NCBI GenBank assembly: GCA_013397435.1
Contig: VZRG01002383.1
Coordinates: 41,432 to 105,431 of the forward strand
Source of the DNA: Erythrocercus mccallii
Lineage: Eukaryota; Chordata; Aves; Passeriformes; Dicruridae
Direction of reading: 5' to 3'
DNA: 64,000 nt
Positions 38,513 to 52,200 of this stretch are shown piece by piece (positions within the stretch are counted from its first letter, which is position 1; each line of letters opens with the position of its first letter). The notes beneath the pieces were generated by a model that ran no database searches, was not told the DNA's origin, and was given only the letters and a program-made list of their open reading frames with translations. The translations under genes were made by a program, and so were the position numbers.

Positions 38513-41500
38513 TAGGTTTTGAGTTGTACAGCAAACACTTGAAATGCAGTAATTTGTTGCAATGCATATAAGCAGTGCTGGAAAGTTAATATCTGTCAGA
38601 AGAGTAGCATTTCATACAAGCCTGGTTGTGTGTTTTCTAAAAGCATGTTCATCATCCAGCATGGTACTCCAGTAAATTTATGATTGCTTACTCCTTTCCC
38701 TGTTTGTTTTGTCATTAGTCCCAGTACAGAAGAAGGACAGGTAGATAGAATTTTATGATCTGTGTTCACTTCTTGATGGCTGTCTTCAGTGATGTCAGGC
38801 TGCGATGGCATAGTTGGTTCTACAGTGATTAATTGTAGAACGTTGTGCTTTTTGTGTTAGTGAGATAACTTAAAAAACCACTTTGATAGTCATCACAAAA
38901 GCAAATAAAGTACAGGAGCTTTTGGGAGGTTTGGTAAATGGAATACATCTGGTTAGCTTGTCTGTGCAGAATTTAAATGAGAAATGTGAAAGCATCAATA
39001 TCAGATGTGCAAACCAGGTCACTCAGTGGGAATTTTTTTTTGAAATCCATGTTCCGTGTATGACTCACTTTTAGAGGTTTGAAAGAAGAAATCGATTCTT
39101 AAACACACTTCCCTCTACATACATGGATTGGAGCATCAATTTTATAGTATTGTGTTGTGCAGTAGTTGTGACTACTGCAAATTCACCACCCTGAAGCAGA
39201 GAAAAATCTGTGACACACATAATGGGCAGGTGGTGAAGTCTGGGATCTAGATGCTGCTTTGGACTTCTGCCCTGTGGAGGCCTTGAGAAAACGAGGAAGA
39301 GTAGTAAGGACCCTGTACCCACCCTCTCCTAAGGCGATGTTGGCAGCCTCTCCTCCCTTACTGCATTTAGATTTCCTGTTGCTTACTGTGATTACCCACA
39401 GAATTTTGCTGAACAAAGTAAAACCTGATCTGAACCATTCTGGTCTTTGGGAAGAAAAACGTTAAATTAGTGGGTTTTTTCCTTCTATTTTTCTTCCCTG
39501 TTTGTACAATACTGACTGGGGGGGAAAAAAGTGCCCGATTTTAGAGATGCAAATGTTCTGCTAAACAAATTGACACATTGCCTCTTTCCTGTGATCTTGT
39601 CCCAGTCTAGTTTTATTGCACTGTTGCACTATGTAGTCAGAGAAGCATTTGACTGATTGTTGCCTCAGATTTTAGTTTGAGTTGAAAGGTTGGCAGTTTG
39701 GGAAGTTGTCCTTCAAGTTCCCATGCAATTACATCGCTTCAGTTACACTTTGAATGAATCATGTACCCAGAGTGAGCTATACTGAAAGTCCTGAGATGCA
39801 GAACTTCTATTTTCCTGATGTGACTGGTGATGTGAACTATCACTGTCAAACATTTTGTCTCACATCCCCTTGGTTTTTGCCTGCTGTATATTACTTCTAA
39901 TGGTAAAAATAAATAAAGAAATATTCCTATTTTGTTTTGCACTGCTGGTCTTCTGCTGTGTCTTTCTACATTTCTCAAGTTTTTAGGAGTACAAGGAATA
40001 GAGGAAGTTGTACAATTTTTCTCCAGCATCAGACTTTGAATCTCTGTATCTCATTATGAGGCATCCAGAATCCATGAAGTATTTCTGAGGCATGGCCTTG
40101 ATGGGAGAGACATTATTGCCTTCTGAACTGCCCAAATACGCTGGTATTGCCTGCAGGAGAGCATTTTAGGTGTCTTCTCTCTCTCTGTGGAAAACAGAGG
40201 AGCTTCTGTGGCAGATAAATTTTGGTGCAGAGCAAACAGCAGCTGTTGACCTTCCAGATACTAGCCTTGACACAAATATTCCTGAGGGAGATGTTTATGA
40301 CTTTCTTACCAACGCTTCCTGTACAGCGTCTGCTCTCTTACTGTCATGGAATTGTGAGCTTCCAGGAAAGCTGGGATGTGTGTTTGTGGCATATGGTTTT
40401 ATATGTGCTGGTTGTGCTGGAGAAAATAAGGTCATTCCAGGTCACCTCAGCTTTAACACTGCTTCTGCCATGGATTTGCGCTGTAGATTTAGGCAGATCA
40501 TTTCGTATCTGTTGGAGTAATTGGGAATGGTCATTAGTGTGGCTGCACTGGGTCCTGGGCTCAGGCAGACCCCCCAGTCTGCTTTTCTGTCATTCAGTGT
40601 GCCACATGGCTCTAGTCACCTTCAGTACGTCACTCCACCTCACTCCATCTCTGTCTAAAATCACCAGAAGACAGCACTAATGACCTGCTTTGTAATGGCA
40701 CAGGTGGATTTGCTCTGGCTCTGCAGACACAGCACTGTCAAGGCTCTTATTACAATTCACTTTGGTGTAATCCATAATGGGAAAAGAGATCCTTTCTCCC
40801 AGAGAGGCTGCAGGAGTTTCATAAGGCATGTCCATTAGTCTCCCTTTGGGCCCTAATTCTTCCTTTCATACTGAGAGCTTTTGTTACATGCACCAGGTAG
40901 TGACTGAGCCTCTTAAGCTACATCTGGAGTCATGAAGCTCATGTAAAAGCATGTATCAGAGTAAGTAAAACTGGTCTAAGATCTAAAACAGAGTTTTACC
41001 TGAGACTTTCTCAGGACAATTTACAAGCTGGCAGAGCTTTATACATGGAGAAAATATTGTTAATACTATGAATACAATAATCAGCCAAATATAACTTTGT
41101 TCTTGTCATCATCTGGGTCGTTCGTAAGGTTATCTTACTTCAGGCATTTAGGCAGAGGTTGGTAAAATGATTTTTTTCAGTAAGAATGATATCCAGATCC
41201 ACTTCCTTTATTTCATTGGGTTTTTCAAGTTCATTGTTTTGGTTTTTTCCTGTTGTTTGGCACTGTGTTTTGTTTATCCTGTTGCACCTTGAAGTACTTG
41301 GGACTTGGTTTTGATGCCAGAGAACAGAGTTCCAATTTGGAGTTTGTTTATTATTCAGATGATGATGTGCTGATGGTCTGTATTTATTTACAGGCCAAGC
41401 CAAGAGGAAGAGCCATGAGCTCTCTCTCTCACTTGGAAATTTGCCCAAGGCAGCAATCATTCCTCAGTTCATGCTACTAGAATAATTTCATCTATACAGG

Positions 41501-44500
41501 TTTGCCAAACACATGGTCAAGATAAAATTACTTATTTTTCCTTGAGGCTTTCCTGGTGGGAGTGAAGCTTGTTTGTTACAAGAAAAGCCCTGGTCAGAGA
41601 CTTTCCTTTTCTTACTGTCCCTTTGGCTTAGTTTATTTTCTCTTCTGTGTGGAATTTAACAGCTTTTCTAGTTATTTTCCCACAATGATCTCCTACAAAA
41701 CCAAATGCAAACCACCACAACCAGTTAATGTTTCAGTTCCTGGATTGTAAGGGAATGTATAAGCAAGAAAAACAGAATCACTGTATGGATTACAGAATTT
41801 TTTTCAATAGTGTTGCCATGGAAGGCAATAGAGTCTATGCACTTAGCACAAGCTTGCTATTGATATTATATCTGGAAAACAAGAAAGCAAACAACTGAAT
41901 TTTGGTCTCTGTATTTTTATTCTGATTTTTTTCTCTTTTTTTTCCCCATATAACTGTAACCTAGTAACTGAGTAGTGACCAGAAAGCAGCCTGCATCATA
42001 TGAATGTATTGAAGCAATTGGAGAAATGACCCTTAGTGCTTAAAATTATTAACTGTGCTAATCTGTTTCTTCTAAGCAGAGTTGAAATCTACTGAGAAAC
42101 TGTTTGAGTTTGCTGTCCAAACACCAGTCATTGAATACTTTGAATGGTATGTTTACAAAAACACCATGCAATTACAGATACTTCTGAAATCTATTACAGA
42201 TACTTCTGATACTTCTAAATGTCAATAGTGCCACAAACGTTTCTACATATCAACATTACTACTGTTGGTGTTTGTACTCACATAGTACTCACATAGTTTG
42301 TAAAGGTCCCACCTAAAGTGAGGGCTCATTGTACAAGGTGCTGGGTGTCAGACTTCTGGCACAGGATAATTATGTGTGTCTTTCTCAAATATGTTTTTAG
42401 TTTACTGAGATAAAGGGAGAAGGGCAGTGATACTCCTTTTCATCTGTTGCTGGAGTGGAGTTGTACAAAAGGACAGATGGTTAATCATGTCACAAGAAGG
42501 AATGGCTGTAGGCTGTGAATTTCCATAGTTTTGAAATGAGAGGTTTCTAGTTATCAAAGCAGTTTGCCATTTTAGAATGAACGTTCATCAGTTTTAAAAA
42601 GGGCTTGTATAATGTGTTTTATCAAAACACTAGGAGGACTAAAGAGACAAAGAGTTTTGTTCCAGCTCTATGATCTCTACCTTCTGGAGGACTGGAAATA
42701 AATGTCACCTACTTGTCACTCAGATTTACATGCAGCACTGTGAAACTGTAATGTGAGAAATTTCACCTTCTTTAGAGGGTTTTTTTGCCTCATGGTCAAG
42801 TCATTGCTTTGAAATTGATGATGAGGATCATTGGGGTGAGTAGGTATAACATCTTCTTTACCTTATATTTACTAAATAGTAGTAAGAAATAAACTTCTGA
42901 TTCTCACCTTTTTACCAAAAATCTGATAAATTAGCTTACATTTTTTTAAACCAGTTCAGCACCAAAAGCTTAGTGTACATAATGACACAAATCCAGAAGT
43001 TAAGATCTAAACAATCCTGTTCATGTAGAGAGAAATAATGCTGGTCTGGCCTGATAATATCTTGTTCCAAGAAATGTGTTTCCATCTGCTCTTGTTTGGG
43101 CTGTGCAGCATAAACTATTACTTTAACTGTAACTCACTTGGAGTTTAAAGAATCCATTTGTTCTTAGTCCTAGTAGTCTCCAAAATTCATTCCTCTACAA
43201 ATAGCCAGAGGTGTTTGAAGAGTCTGAAGACAGGAAGGAACACTCTGAAATTCACTTGCAGAATAGTCACTGCAGTGTTTAAGCAGTGGTGCTGACTGTT
43301 TTGTTACAGAAAGGATTCAGGTTCAAATGGTTCTTCTGGAGAGATTTACCTCTGTAGTAGTTCTGCAGATTGCAGCATCATTGTATTAACTGAATGCACA
43401 GTGGCACTGCTATTGTGCTGCCTGAGGCTCATTGGTTCACAGTGGGATTGGCTTAGGTCTTTCTTGAAGGATGATTTTGGAGAGTGAATGAGAGGTGAAG
43501 ATTAATTTGTGGATGAAGTATTTTTTTTCCACGTAGTCTTCACAGGTGTTAGCTATACATGATTCATAATTCTGTACAGGCATTTAGGTCAAGGGGTGGG
43601 ATTGAGGCTTTTTTGTGAATGTTGAAAGAATGGAAATTTTTTTTTTTTCAACCTAACATATGCATCCTCAAAATACCTCTATTCTGAATATCTTTGACGT
43701 TATTAGCTACTCAGACTGCCTTTCCTCTCTTTCAGGCTGCTTGTCTGAAGAGTGTGATAACCCTAATAAGTCAACACAATCTCTTTCATTTACCAAACTT
43801 ACCTCTCAAAAATTCCAGTCATGGGAAGTTGTATAACCCTCAATGCACAGTATTCTGATGCTTTTCTGAGCTTATAGTGCTCACTGTCCATTTTAAAGTG
43901 CTAGTTTTGCTGTCTGGTACTATGCGGATTTTAAGAATTATGTTTGCCACAGGGCAGTAGAGTACTAGAGGAAATCCATCTTAAAATAATGGTATAATTC
44001 TCCCACATATGTGTACTGCTGAAACAGTCCATTTTCTTGCCTCCTTTCAGATCTTCCTTTTTCTTGAAATTAAAAGGGAAAAAATTAATTAAAAATGAGC
44101 TCTACTGCAATCTCTGTGCATCAAGGGCAGGCTAAATTGTTTTCTTTTTTCATTTCCTGCCACTTCAGGCTTCTGTCAGGACTTTTCCAGGAGAAAGGGC
44201 AGGTCAGTATCCAGTTGTCTGGGAAAAGAAAACTTAGCTACAGATATTTAAACAAGCACAAAACAAACAGCTTAATTGGTCACATGAGGAAAACAAGATG
44301 CCAAGGTCATCATCTCCTTCCCTCATATGGCATCCAAATGACCCTAAACATCTGATTTTTTTTTTCTCTTAGCTTGCTACTATGATTAGCTTTGTAGTTT
44401 CTATTAACAGCACCCAAAATAGATGTTGTTCAAGGCAGGCAGTATATCTGCCACACTGCATGGAGACAGGGCTCCTGCCATGGCAGTGGAGGAAAAGGGG

Positions 44501-46031
44501 CTCAAGCGCTGCTGTTCCCCCTGCAGCAGGGAATTGTTGTATAACAAGGGAAAAATATGCAGGGTCACTGGTCAGGGGGCCATAGGCTCTAGAAAGTCTA
44601 TGACAAGGGGATCAGTCTTATGACAGATTGCACTTAACCATCAGGATTATTTCTGGGAATCCTTTCATGTGTTTGTAGGAAAATGTACGTTTTGCATTCT
44701 GTTTTGCTCAATAAGATTCATCTTCAGACATTGAACACGAATTCTCTCTAGTTGTCAGGCAGGTTTGTGACTTCCAAACTTTTGAAGTTTTTAGCTCTTT
44801 CTTGATTGTTGATCTGCCTTTCAGCAGAAAAAAGACTTTGTGGCCCTGAGGAGAATAATAATATTGGAAGCTATTTGATGATCTGTCTCCCTCAGAAATA
44901 CTTAAAGATTGAATGCATTTAAATATGTCTGCTTTTTAGGTCCAGATTTTGTTAATATAGGGTAAAGAGAAGTCTCAGTGAAGTATCTGTTCTTGTACAC
45001 TAACATGAAGTTTCACCCTGAAAAACCCTTTAGTTAGGTGAGAGACAGGAGGCCAAGAAATGCTGCTTAAAGCTCTTTCGAATAGTCAGGTCTGAGTTTC
45101 AGTATTTTCAAGTACTTCAATGCCATGGCAACAAGAGCTTCAATGCTTGAGATAATTGGGCACAGAATTAGCATATTTCCCTAGGAAGAGTCTTCTGAGA
45201 GTTTTGAAGTGGTTTGCAAAACTGAGGTGGTCAGGGGTGCTTGTCTCTGCCTGGACCTGACTGTCCCAGTTACTAGCTAACAACTAGAGCACTTGCCACT
45301 GCTCCATTCCATCTAGCAGGTTCACAGATCTGTGTGGGGTGCATACCATTGGAGGGCCTACTAAATTTAGTTCCCACATCTGTGAATCCATGTTGTTGAG
45401 CTACAGCAAAATCATGCTAACTCTGGACAAGGTCTAAGGTGGTTTTTTAAATTAAAATGTGAAGTTCCAGTCAAGCAGCAGAGTGGAAAGTGCAGCTGGA
45501 TGAAAGGGCAGCTCTCTACCCAGACCATGATAAGAGTCATTGGCCACTCATCCTCATTCCAGAATCAGCTACATAAATGTTATTGATAATGAAATGTGCA
45601 ATTTATTGCCTGCTCTGAAGAGGGATTAGACATTGTAAGCGGCAAGGTGGCCAAAGACACATTGACAGCTTGGAGTGGGGATTAAGTTACATCATAATCA
45701 AAATTTGCTAAACCTGGGAGAATCTCCTCATCTGCTTTTGCTGGCATTATGAGAGGCATGGCTCCTTGAGTAAGGACAAAAATATTGGTTTTGGTGATGG
45801 ACTGTTTTAACATGAAGATGTTTCAAGACCCTCAGTTGCTTTATATGGAGCTGCTCAAGTGTAACCCTCCTCTACATTGACATTCCTGTCTCAGAGGTGG
45901 TTGTGCTTTGACAGTACTGTGACTATAGTACATAAATTGCTTTAACATTCTATATTAGAAAAAATGGTGGCAATAGTTTCTCCTGTTTAATTTTCTGAAA
46001 GACTTAATCTACTTCTTTTTTGTCCTAACAG

Positions 46032-46239
46032 CAGTTGAAAAAAAAGTGCAAAAGAGTGTTTCCCTCTATTGGCTCATCTTCACCATCCCTCTCCCATTCT
46101 GCTTCCTCCTTCTCATGATCCCCAAAGGAAGATGAGTGACCTGCTGTGAATATGACATCTCTGACAAGTGTCATTGCCTCCCACCAGTCTGAGTGGGTGT
46201 CCTTCACTGATGAATTGCTCCTGCCTGTTCACCCACAAG
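46032..46239 (+). CDS. STON2: STON2 start-codon exon (5' UTR 46032-46151, coding 46152-46239)
   Basis: An acceptor TCCTAACAG after a T-rich tract gives a likely exon start at 46032. The ATG at 46152-46154 has A at -3. It opens MTSLTSVIASHQSEWVSF, matching the N-terminus of mammalian stonin-2 (I recall MTTLDHVIATHQSEWVSF). The exon ends one base into a Gly codon before GTAAGC. Minus-strand frames across it are shadows. Confidence 0.92.
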
Positions 46240-49200
46240 GTAAGCTCTCTGATTTTCTTTGAAACTGGTGACACTTCCTTTGTTTGATTTAGGCCAACTG
46301 CTGTCATATATCTAGCATGGGAGAGCTTACCTTCTACATGGAAGCAGTTTCTACAGAGATTGAATTATCTCCTGCTACCCCTATGTAATAGGAGAATTTG
46401 GGCCAAAAAGGCAAATTACTCTCCTCGTGTGATGTAATGTGGATCTACTACAGGTTTTGGATCTGTCCTTCAATGTTCAAGATAGTATCCAACCAACCAT
46501 GGATAAAATCTCACCTACTCTAATCAAGTGCAAGACTGTCCAGTGTTAATCCAAAAACTGTATTAGGTGAAGGAAAATTTCCTACATTTAATGGCAAATT
46601 TAAGATGTTTCAATAAAAACCAATGAAATAATGGTCAATCCTGTAAATCTTTCTATGTTGTCTCTACTTTAGGTAGCACTGAGGCTCCTCCAGTGAAATG
46701 TTTTAATTCCTCAGACACATCCTCAGAAGAGAACCACGATGCAAATGGAGAATTTCAAGACCTTTTCTGCACAGAGCTGGAAGAGGCAGCTGAGCAGCGC
46801 AAGGTGGATTCTGCTGTGCTTGGTAACCATGATCTGTCATCATCCATCAGTGCTTGGGTTCAGTTTGAAGATGCACCGTGGACCAGTGCTTCATCAACCC
46901 ACCCACAAACAGGTAAGGCAAAAGCAGTGAAAAAGTCTGTTCCAGTAAGATAACAAAGTACAGTGAGAGTATACAGGATTTTTGCTTTGCTCTTTGGCTT
47001 CTCAGAGGTTTAACCTTGAGTAATATGTACTGTATTTTAACACAATTAATGTTATCAGAGATTCAAAAAGGGCTCACACTATCCTTCTGGATTGAACAAG
47101 AAATATTTTCTTTTTGTAAAGAAAATGAAAGCCTTTTGTGATTAACTCCACCTGTGCCTTGACTAAGTCTTAGAGATTGCCAAAATGCATTCATGGGGAA
47201 AGAGCATAAAGATATTTTCAGTAGTGACAGTTCTTACATAGAGGTATGAACAGCCTTTGAAAAAGTCTGAGCCATATTTGCCTTTGTAATCTGGAACTGA
47301 AAGAATAGTCATCACCTCTGTGATCATAGCCTTTACCTGATCATAGTTCCCCTATTTTTTTTGCCAGCAGTTCATTGATACCAACAACTAGTGTGCCAGT
47401 GCTCATCAGTACTTTCTGCTGTCTTTTGATGCCATGATTTAGCAGCTGATGAATTACAAAGACAACAGAAGTGTACCTTAATTCCAGCACCATGTGCGCT
47501 TTTCTTCAAATATAGCAGTTCTTTCTGACATACTTTAAACACGCATGCAAATCCTCTGGCTTGCCTTATCAGCTTATGGTAACTGATGTGGCTGTATGAG
47601 CTTCCAGCTTTTCTGCACTAACAGACTTCTGTCCTTCCTTGCAGGAGGTTGTGGAGTAATTGCCCAAGACAACAAGAGTTTGCTTTCTCATGTTTAAATT
47701 GAGATTCTCTCTTCTTAATTCCACTTTATGTCTGGTATTTATTAAAGCAGTTTGAAGAGTTATAGCATTCCTCTGCTCACTGAGTCCATCAAATATTCCT
47801 TGTAATATGAATAATACTTCTGTCAGAAAACTTGGACTGTCAACTTTGGATTGGGTTTTGGGTAAAGCCCATCTGGTTTTCTGTCTGCTCTTTTGATGGG
47901 TGCTACAGACTAGTCCTTTTGAGACAGTGTGGTTAGACCTTTGTGCAGAAGTAGGGGAATCTTCAGGCTAAAAGAGATTTCTCTGACTTTCTTTATATTT
48001 ATTTGTTGGTTCTTAGTTGTAAATACTTATTTATCCTTGTGATGTGGAGAGAAGCAAGAGCACCCATGAAGTGTAAATATGTAAAACTGAGGTGCTCTAC
48101 CTCTCTCTCTAGTTTCATGGCTATGTGATCCTTATGCTTCCTCATACAGCCACATGCTTTTCAAATGGGGCTCTTGGTTGCTCTGACTTGGTATTTCCTT
48201 CCTAAAGTTGTTATATCCTTGTTAGCTGAAAAACTCGTAAATGCACCTTCTTAAACAAAAAATAAAAATCTTTGCTCAACCTTAATAGAGCTAATCATAA
48301 GAAAAAGATTTCCATAAAACAAATTCTGTAATATGTTACTTGATGTCCTACCCTTAGAGGGATGTGGCCCAATCTTAGGCAAAGCACTGCCTGTTGGTGT
48401 GTGTTTTCAGTCACAAGGAACACTAGTCTGTACGCAGAGGATATCCAGATGAAGAGAGCAGAGTAGACTTTCTGAAAGCATTGCAGTTTTAAAGAGGACA
48501 CTCATTTGTGCCCCTGTAGAGGCTTGTCCTGTGTGATCCATGTCACTGAGGGAGGATATTTACACGCTAACTTTGGCATCTGACTGAGATTCATGGAGGA
48601 GGGTGGTTCCCCTAACAGTCAGACCAGGACGTACTCCATGTAATTCTTGCATGGGAAGCTATTATTCTTTGAACTATATAGAAACCCTAAGGAGGTGTTT
48701 CCTAAGGATATTTTAAAACCCTTCCTTATGAGCTGGTCCCACTCCTTTTCTGGACCCTGTGTGATAATAAATGGCCAGACCAGTGCAGCTGACAGCCTCT
48801 AAAGGGAAGGAGAAATGACAGTTTTGTTTCTGGCCCTTTACTTTGAGGGACATTTGACAGCAAGAGATAGGATAAACTTCAGCCTAGTTGTTCTCCGTTA
48901 TTGTGCAGAGGACGATTTTTTTCTATGGGTGACAGCAAAGCTGGAGATGTGTGCGCTGACACCCTCAGTGGAAAGCCCATGGTGACAGCAATTATTCATT
49001 TCCAGTAGCAAACATTCTGCATAAGAACAATAGCAAATACCCAGATGGGGGGAGGGAAGAGTATAAAGGCCAAGTGCAAACAGAAGGACTGGTGTGAGAA
49101 GGATAGACACATTTGAAATCTGTTTCCTGTGCAGGCAGCTGTGAAGTGCAATGTCCTGGAGGCTCAGCACCCCTGGCCGCGTTCCTGTCAGGGCTCCAGC

Positions 49201-52200
49201 GCTGTTAGGAAATCGTCTGTCTGTCTGTCTGTGCTTGAGCAGCTGCTCAGCTGACCAGATAATTACCCAGGCTGATGGCCAGGCTGCCTAGAAACACATT
49301 TTGAAAAGGGCTTGCAAAGTGGGATTTCCAGAGTGCCATAAGAGCAAAGAGGATGAGTCCTAGGAGAGGGAGAGATGCTGTCTTGCTCTGATATTACAGC
49401 TACAGTATTTTGGTGCAGGTTCCCCCAAAAGGAAATATTTGTCCCAAAGTGCTCAGAGTCTAAAAAAATAGCAATTTAAAGACAGCTAGAATGTAGTGGC
49501 TATCCTATAGGAAGTACATTTTAAAGAAAACCAAGGCTAATGCTGGACCCTTGTTGTTCTGGGAAAAGAGAAGACTTTTTGGGGGGAGCAGAGGTCAGGG
49601 AATTGATGGCAAGAAATAGGGGTGAACAAACAGGCATAGAATTTGGAAGATGAAAAGAAAGGTCCAAATCTGAGGTACAGAAATTAAAAGCAGCCATAGT
49701 AAGCCTCACAGTGAAAACTGTCTTTATTTAGGATGTTCTTGTAAACCCTTCCTTCTACTAGGTTCAGGCAGAATAAATGCAAAGCAAAATGTTTCAAAAT
49801 ATTTCTGCATTTGGGGTTTATGTATAATTAATTGACAGCTGCCTAATCATGTGGCTTTCTCCTCAGGAAGCAAAAACTCTTGAGTGAGGACATAGAACTA
49901 TTTAGTCACAGAAATTATGTATTATGGTTTCCCCTTCTCTGTTTTCCTTTCGCTAGGAAAAGTAGATTTTTGATTTTTGTTATGATTATTATCAGCCTAG
50001 ACAAACTGTTAATGCCAAAGTTAAAAATGTGATTTTTAGGCTGACCCAAATGTTGCTGTCACAAATGCTACACAGTCTGTAAATGATCACAGCCAGCAGG
50101 TGACAAAACATTTGCATTTGTTGCACAATGGGCGTACAGCTCACAATCTCATATTCTATCAGTGTTAGCTGCACTCTTCAATTCAATGAGGTATTCTTAG
50201 TCACCGTAATTAAACTAAGGCAAGATCTGTTACAACATCCATCCTACTTAGCCACGCCCACTTCTTCCCAAGAGCTTTTGTCTGGTTTTAAATGGCTCAA
50301 ATTACTTGGACTCTTACTATGTCCCTTGAGAGGCTATCCAACAGCATATCTGAGCTTAACTACTTTGTGCTGTTCTCTCTGAAAGTAGGCAATATTTGCA
50401 ACACAAGATCAGCAGCTGGAAACTAGACCTGTCACTAGAAACTGTGATGCTGTGCTAAAATCAGAAAAATCTGAAGTCCTGTGTAATAAGAAAGGAAATT
50501 ATGCTAACATGTTTTATTGTAATACAGTGTAGGGATCAAGGAACAGGTCCTCAAAACACCAAAGAGGAATGAATACTTCAAGGTAAATCTGCATATTAAA
50601 AGCCAATCCACTGTTTTAAGAATAAACATGTCAAGAAAATAAAATGTATATTAAAGGAAACACTTTGGGAAACAATGAGTTGATTTTCGGTATCCAATGC
50701 ATGCTACAGAATTTGCATTTTAGGGATAGTTCTGGCACTGGTCTTTCAACATTAACAGATGTCTGAGAAATTCCTACAGCAGAAAGGCTGTGACTCTCTG
50801 GCTATTGGCATTAAAGACTGAATTCAAAATTTCAACAAAAGAGTCCTGCCTCATTTAGGAATTTGGCTGCAGCACTTCCAGGAATCTGAAGAGCAGCAGC
50901 AGAAGCATCTGAAGAGAGATCTTAAACATGTGTATATGTTTACTTTTGCTTGTCTTGCTATTTGAGATTGCTGGATGGTCTTTTGGCTCAGCATAGGGGA
51001 AAATGTACTTTTGCTAGTTTTAATTATTAGTGTTGGGAACCCAGAACAGTCACAGGTAGAAGTTGATTGTAGTAAGAATTTAAAGAACGTCTGTTGCAGA
51101 AGTTCACAGTAAAAGGCTCTTTTTAGGAAAAAAGCAAACAAATCTGTTCTTTCAAGATGGCCCAACATACCTGGAATAAAATTGATTTGTCCTTATATAG
51201 AAGTATTTGGCAACACTAGTCCAGCCAGTTGCTTTCTTAGATAAAAATTGGTTTTGGAAAACACAAAACTAATTGGCAGTATTTGAGTTATTATCTTACA
51301 TGTTTCTAAATTAGTCTGTTTTTTCATATTGCTGTGACTGACTTAAAACAAAAAATACTGGAAATATAAGATTTTTTTTCTATAAAATAATTCCACAGTT
51401 TCTAGGATATAAATCACACTTCAAAAAAACCTTGGCTTCTGTTGGTGATCCACGTACAGAGCTCAGCTTTTCAGTTTGTCTTCTATGTCCAAATAAAGTG
51501 TTCTGTCTGTCAAGGCAATTTCAGCTGAAGTTTTAAGGATGGCTTTTGAGGTGCCTCATGCCATGTTTAACAGAAGGACTGAGAGAGGGCCTGACATTAT
51601 AATCATCCATTCATCATCCTTTCTCTACAGGCATCGAGCATGACACAGTGTGCAGTTACTGGAAGGAAGAGGGGTGGGCTTTGGTTGTGTGTCTGACACA
51701 GCAGCTGTCAACCTGTGCAGTAAGGAGACAGATTTGACTTGCAGCTCCTCATCCTCAGGGATGACCACTCACTCAGAAGCCACTCAGTGTCAGTAGGCTC
51801 ACAGCTGTACACATATACCACTGCCTGCTTAACTGAGGCTATCAGCACAGATATACAAAATAAATTCACACTTCTCAAGAGGCAAGGCAGAGAGCACTGT
51901 TTGGATATTCTGTCTATGCACGCAACCAGGTTTCCATAATGAGGAAGTGTCCCATCACATCTCTTGGATGGAGAGAGATAAATCTTCTTTAACATTAATT
52001 TGTCATTTTTTTCCAAAGTATCTGTCAGCCTAGTAAGGGTTGTGTGTTTATTACATACCGAGAAGAGAATCTTTGTGTCAGTAGTTGTTCAGTAACTGCA
52101 AGATTTGGGGAGCATCAAGATCTTTGCTGGTTTAACAGCTAAATATAGATGTACTAATTTAGAAAACAGATATTAAGCTGTTATTAAATTAGAACTAGTC

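Larger units (their letters stand above)
36061..46031 (+). other. STON2 first intron, distal part
   Basis: About 10 kb between the second CR1 tail and the start-codon exon. It contains a pyrimidine tract (36151-36226), a short duplication at 38461-38512, a T-run at about 38228-38242 and local repeats near 42160-42300. Open frames such as 40222-40680 and 40170-40520 overlap in different frames and resemble no known protein. Confidence 0.5.

Noticed and set aside
40170..40680. Two overlapping plus-strand frames of 116 and 152 codons
   Set aside because: Different frames over the same bases, no splice context and no family resemblance; best explained as chance in an intron.
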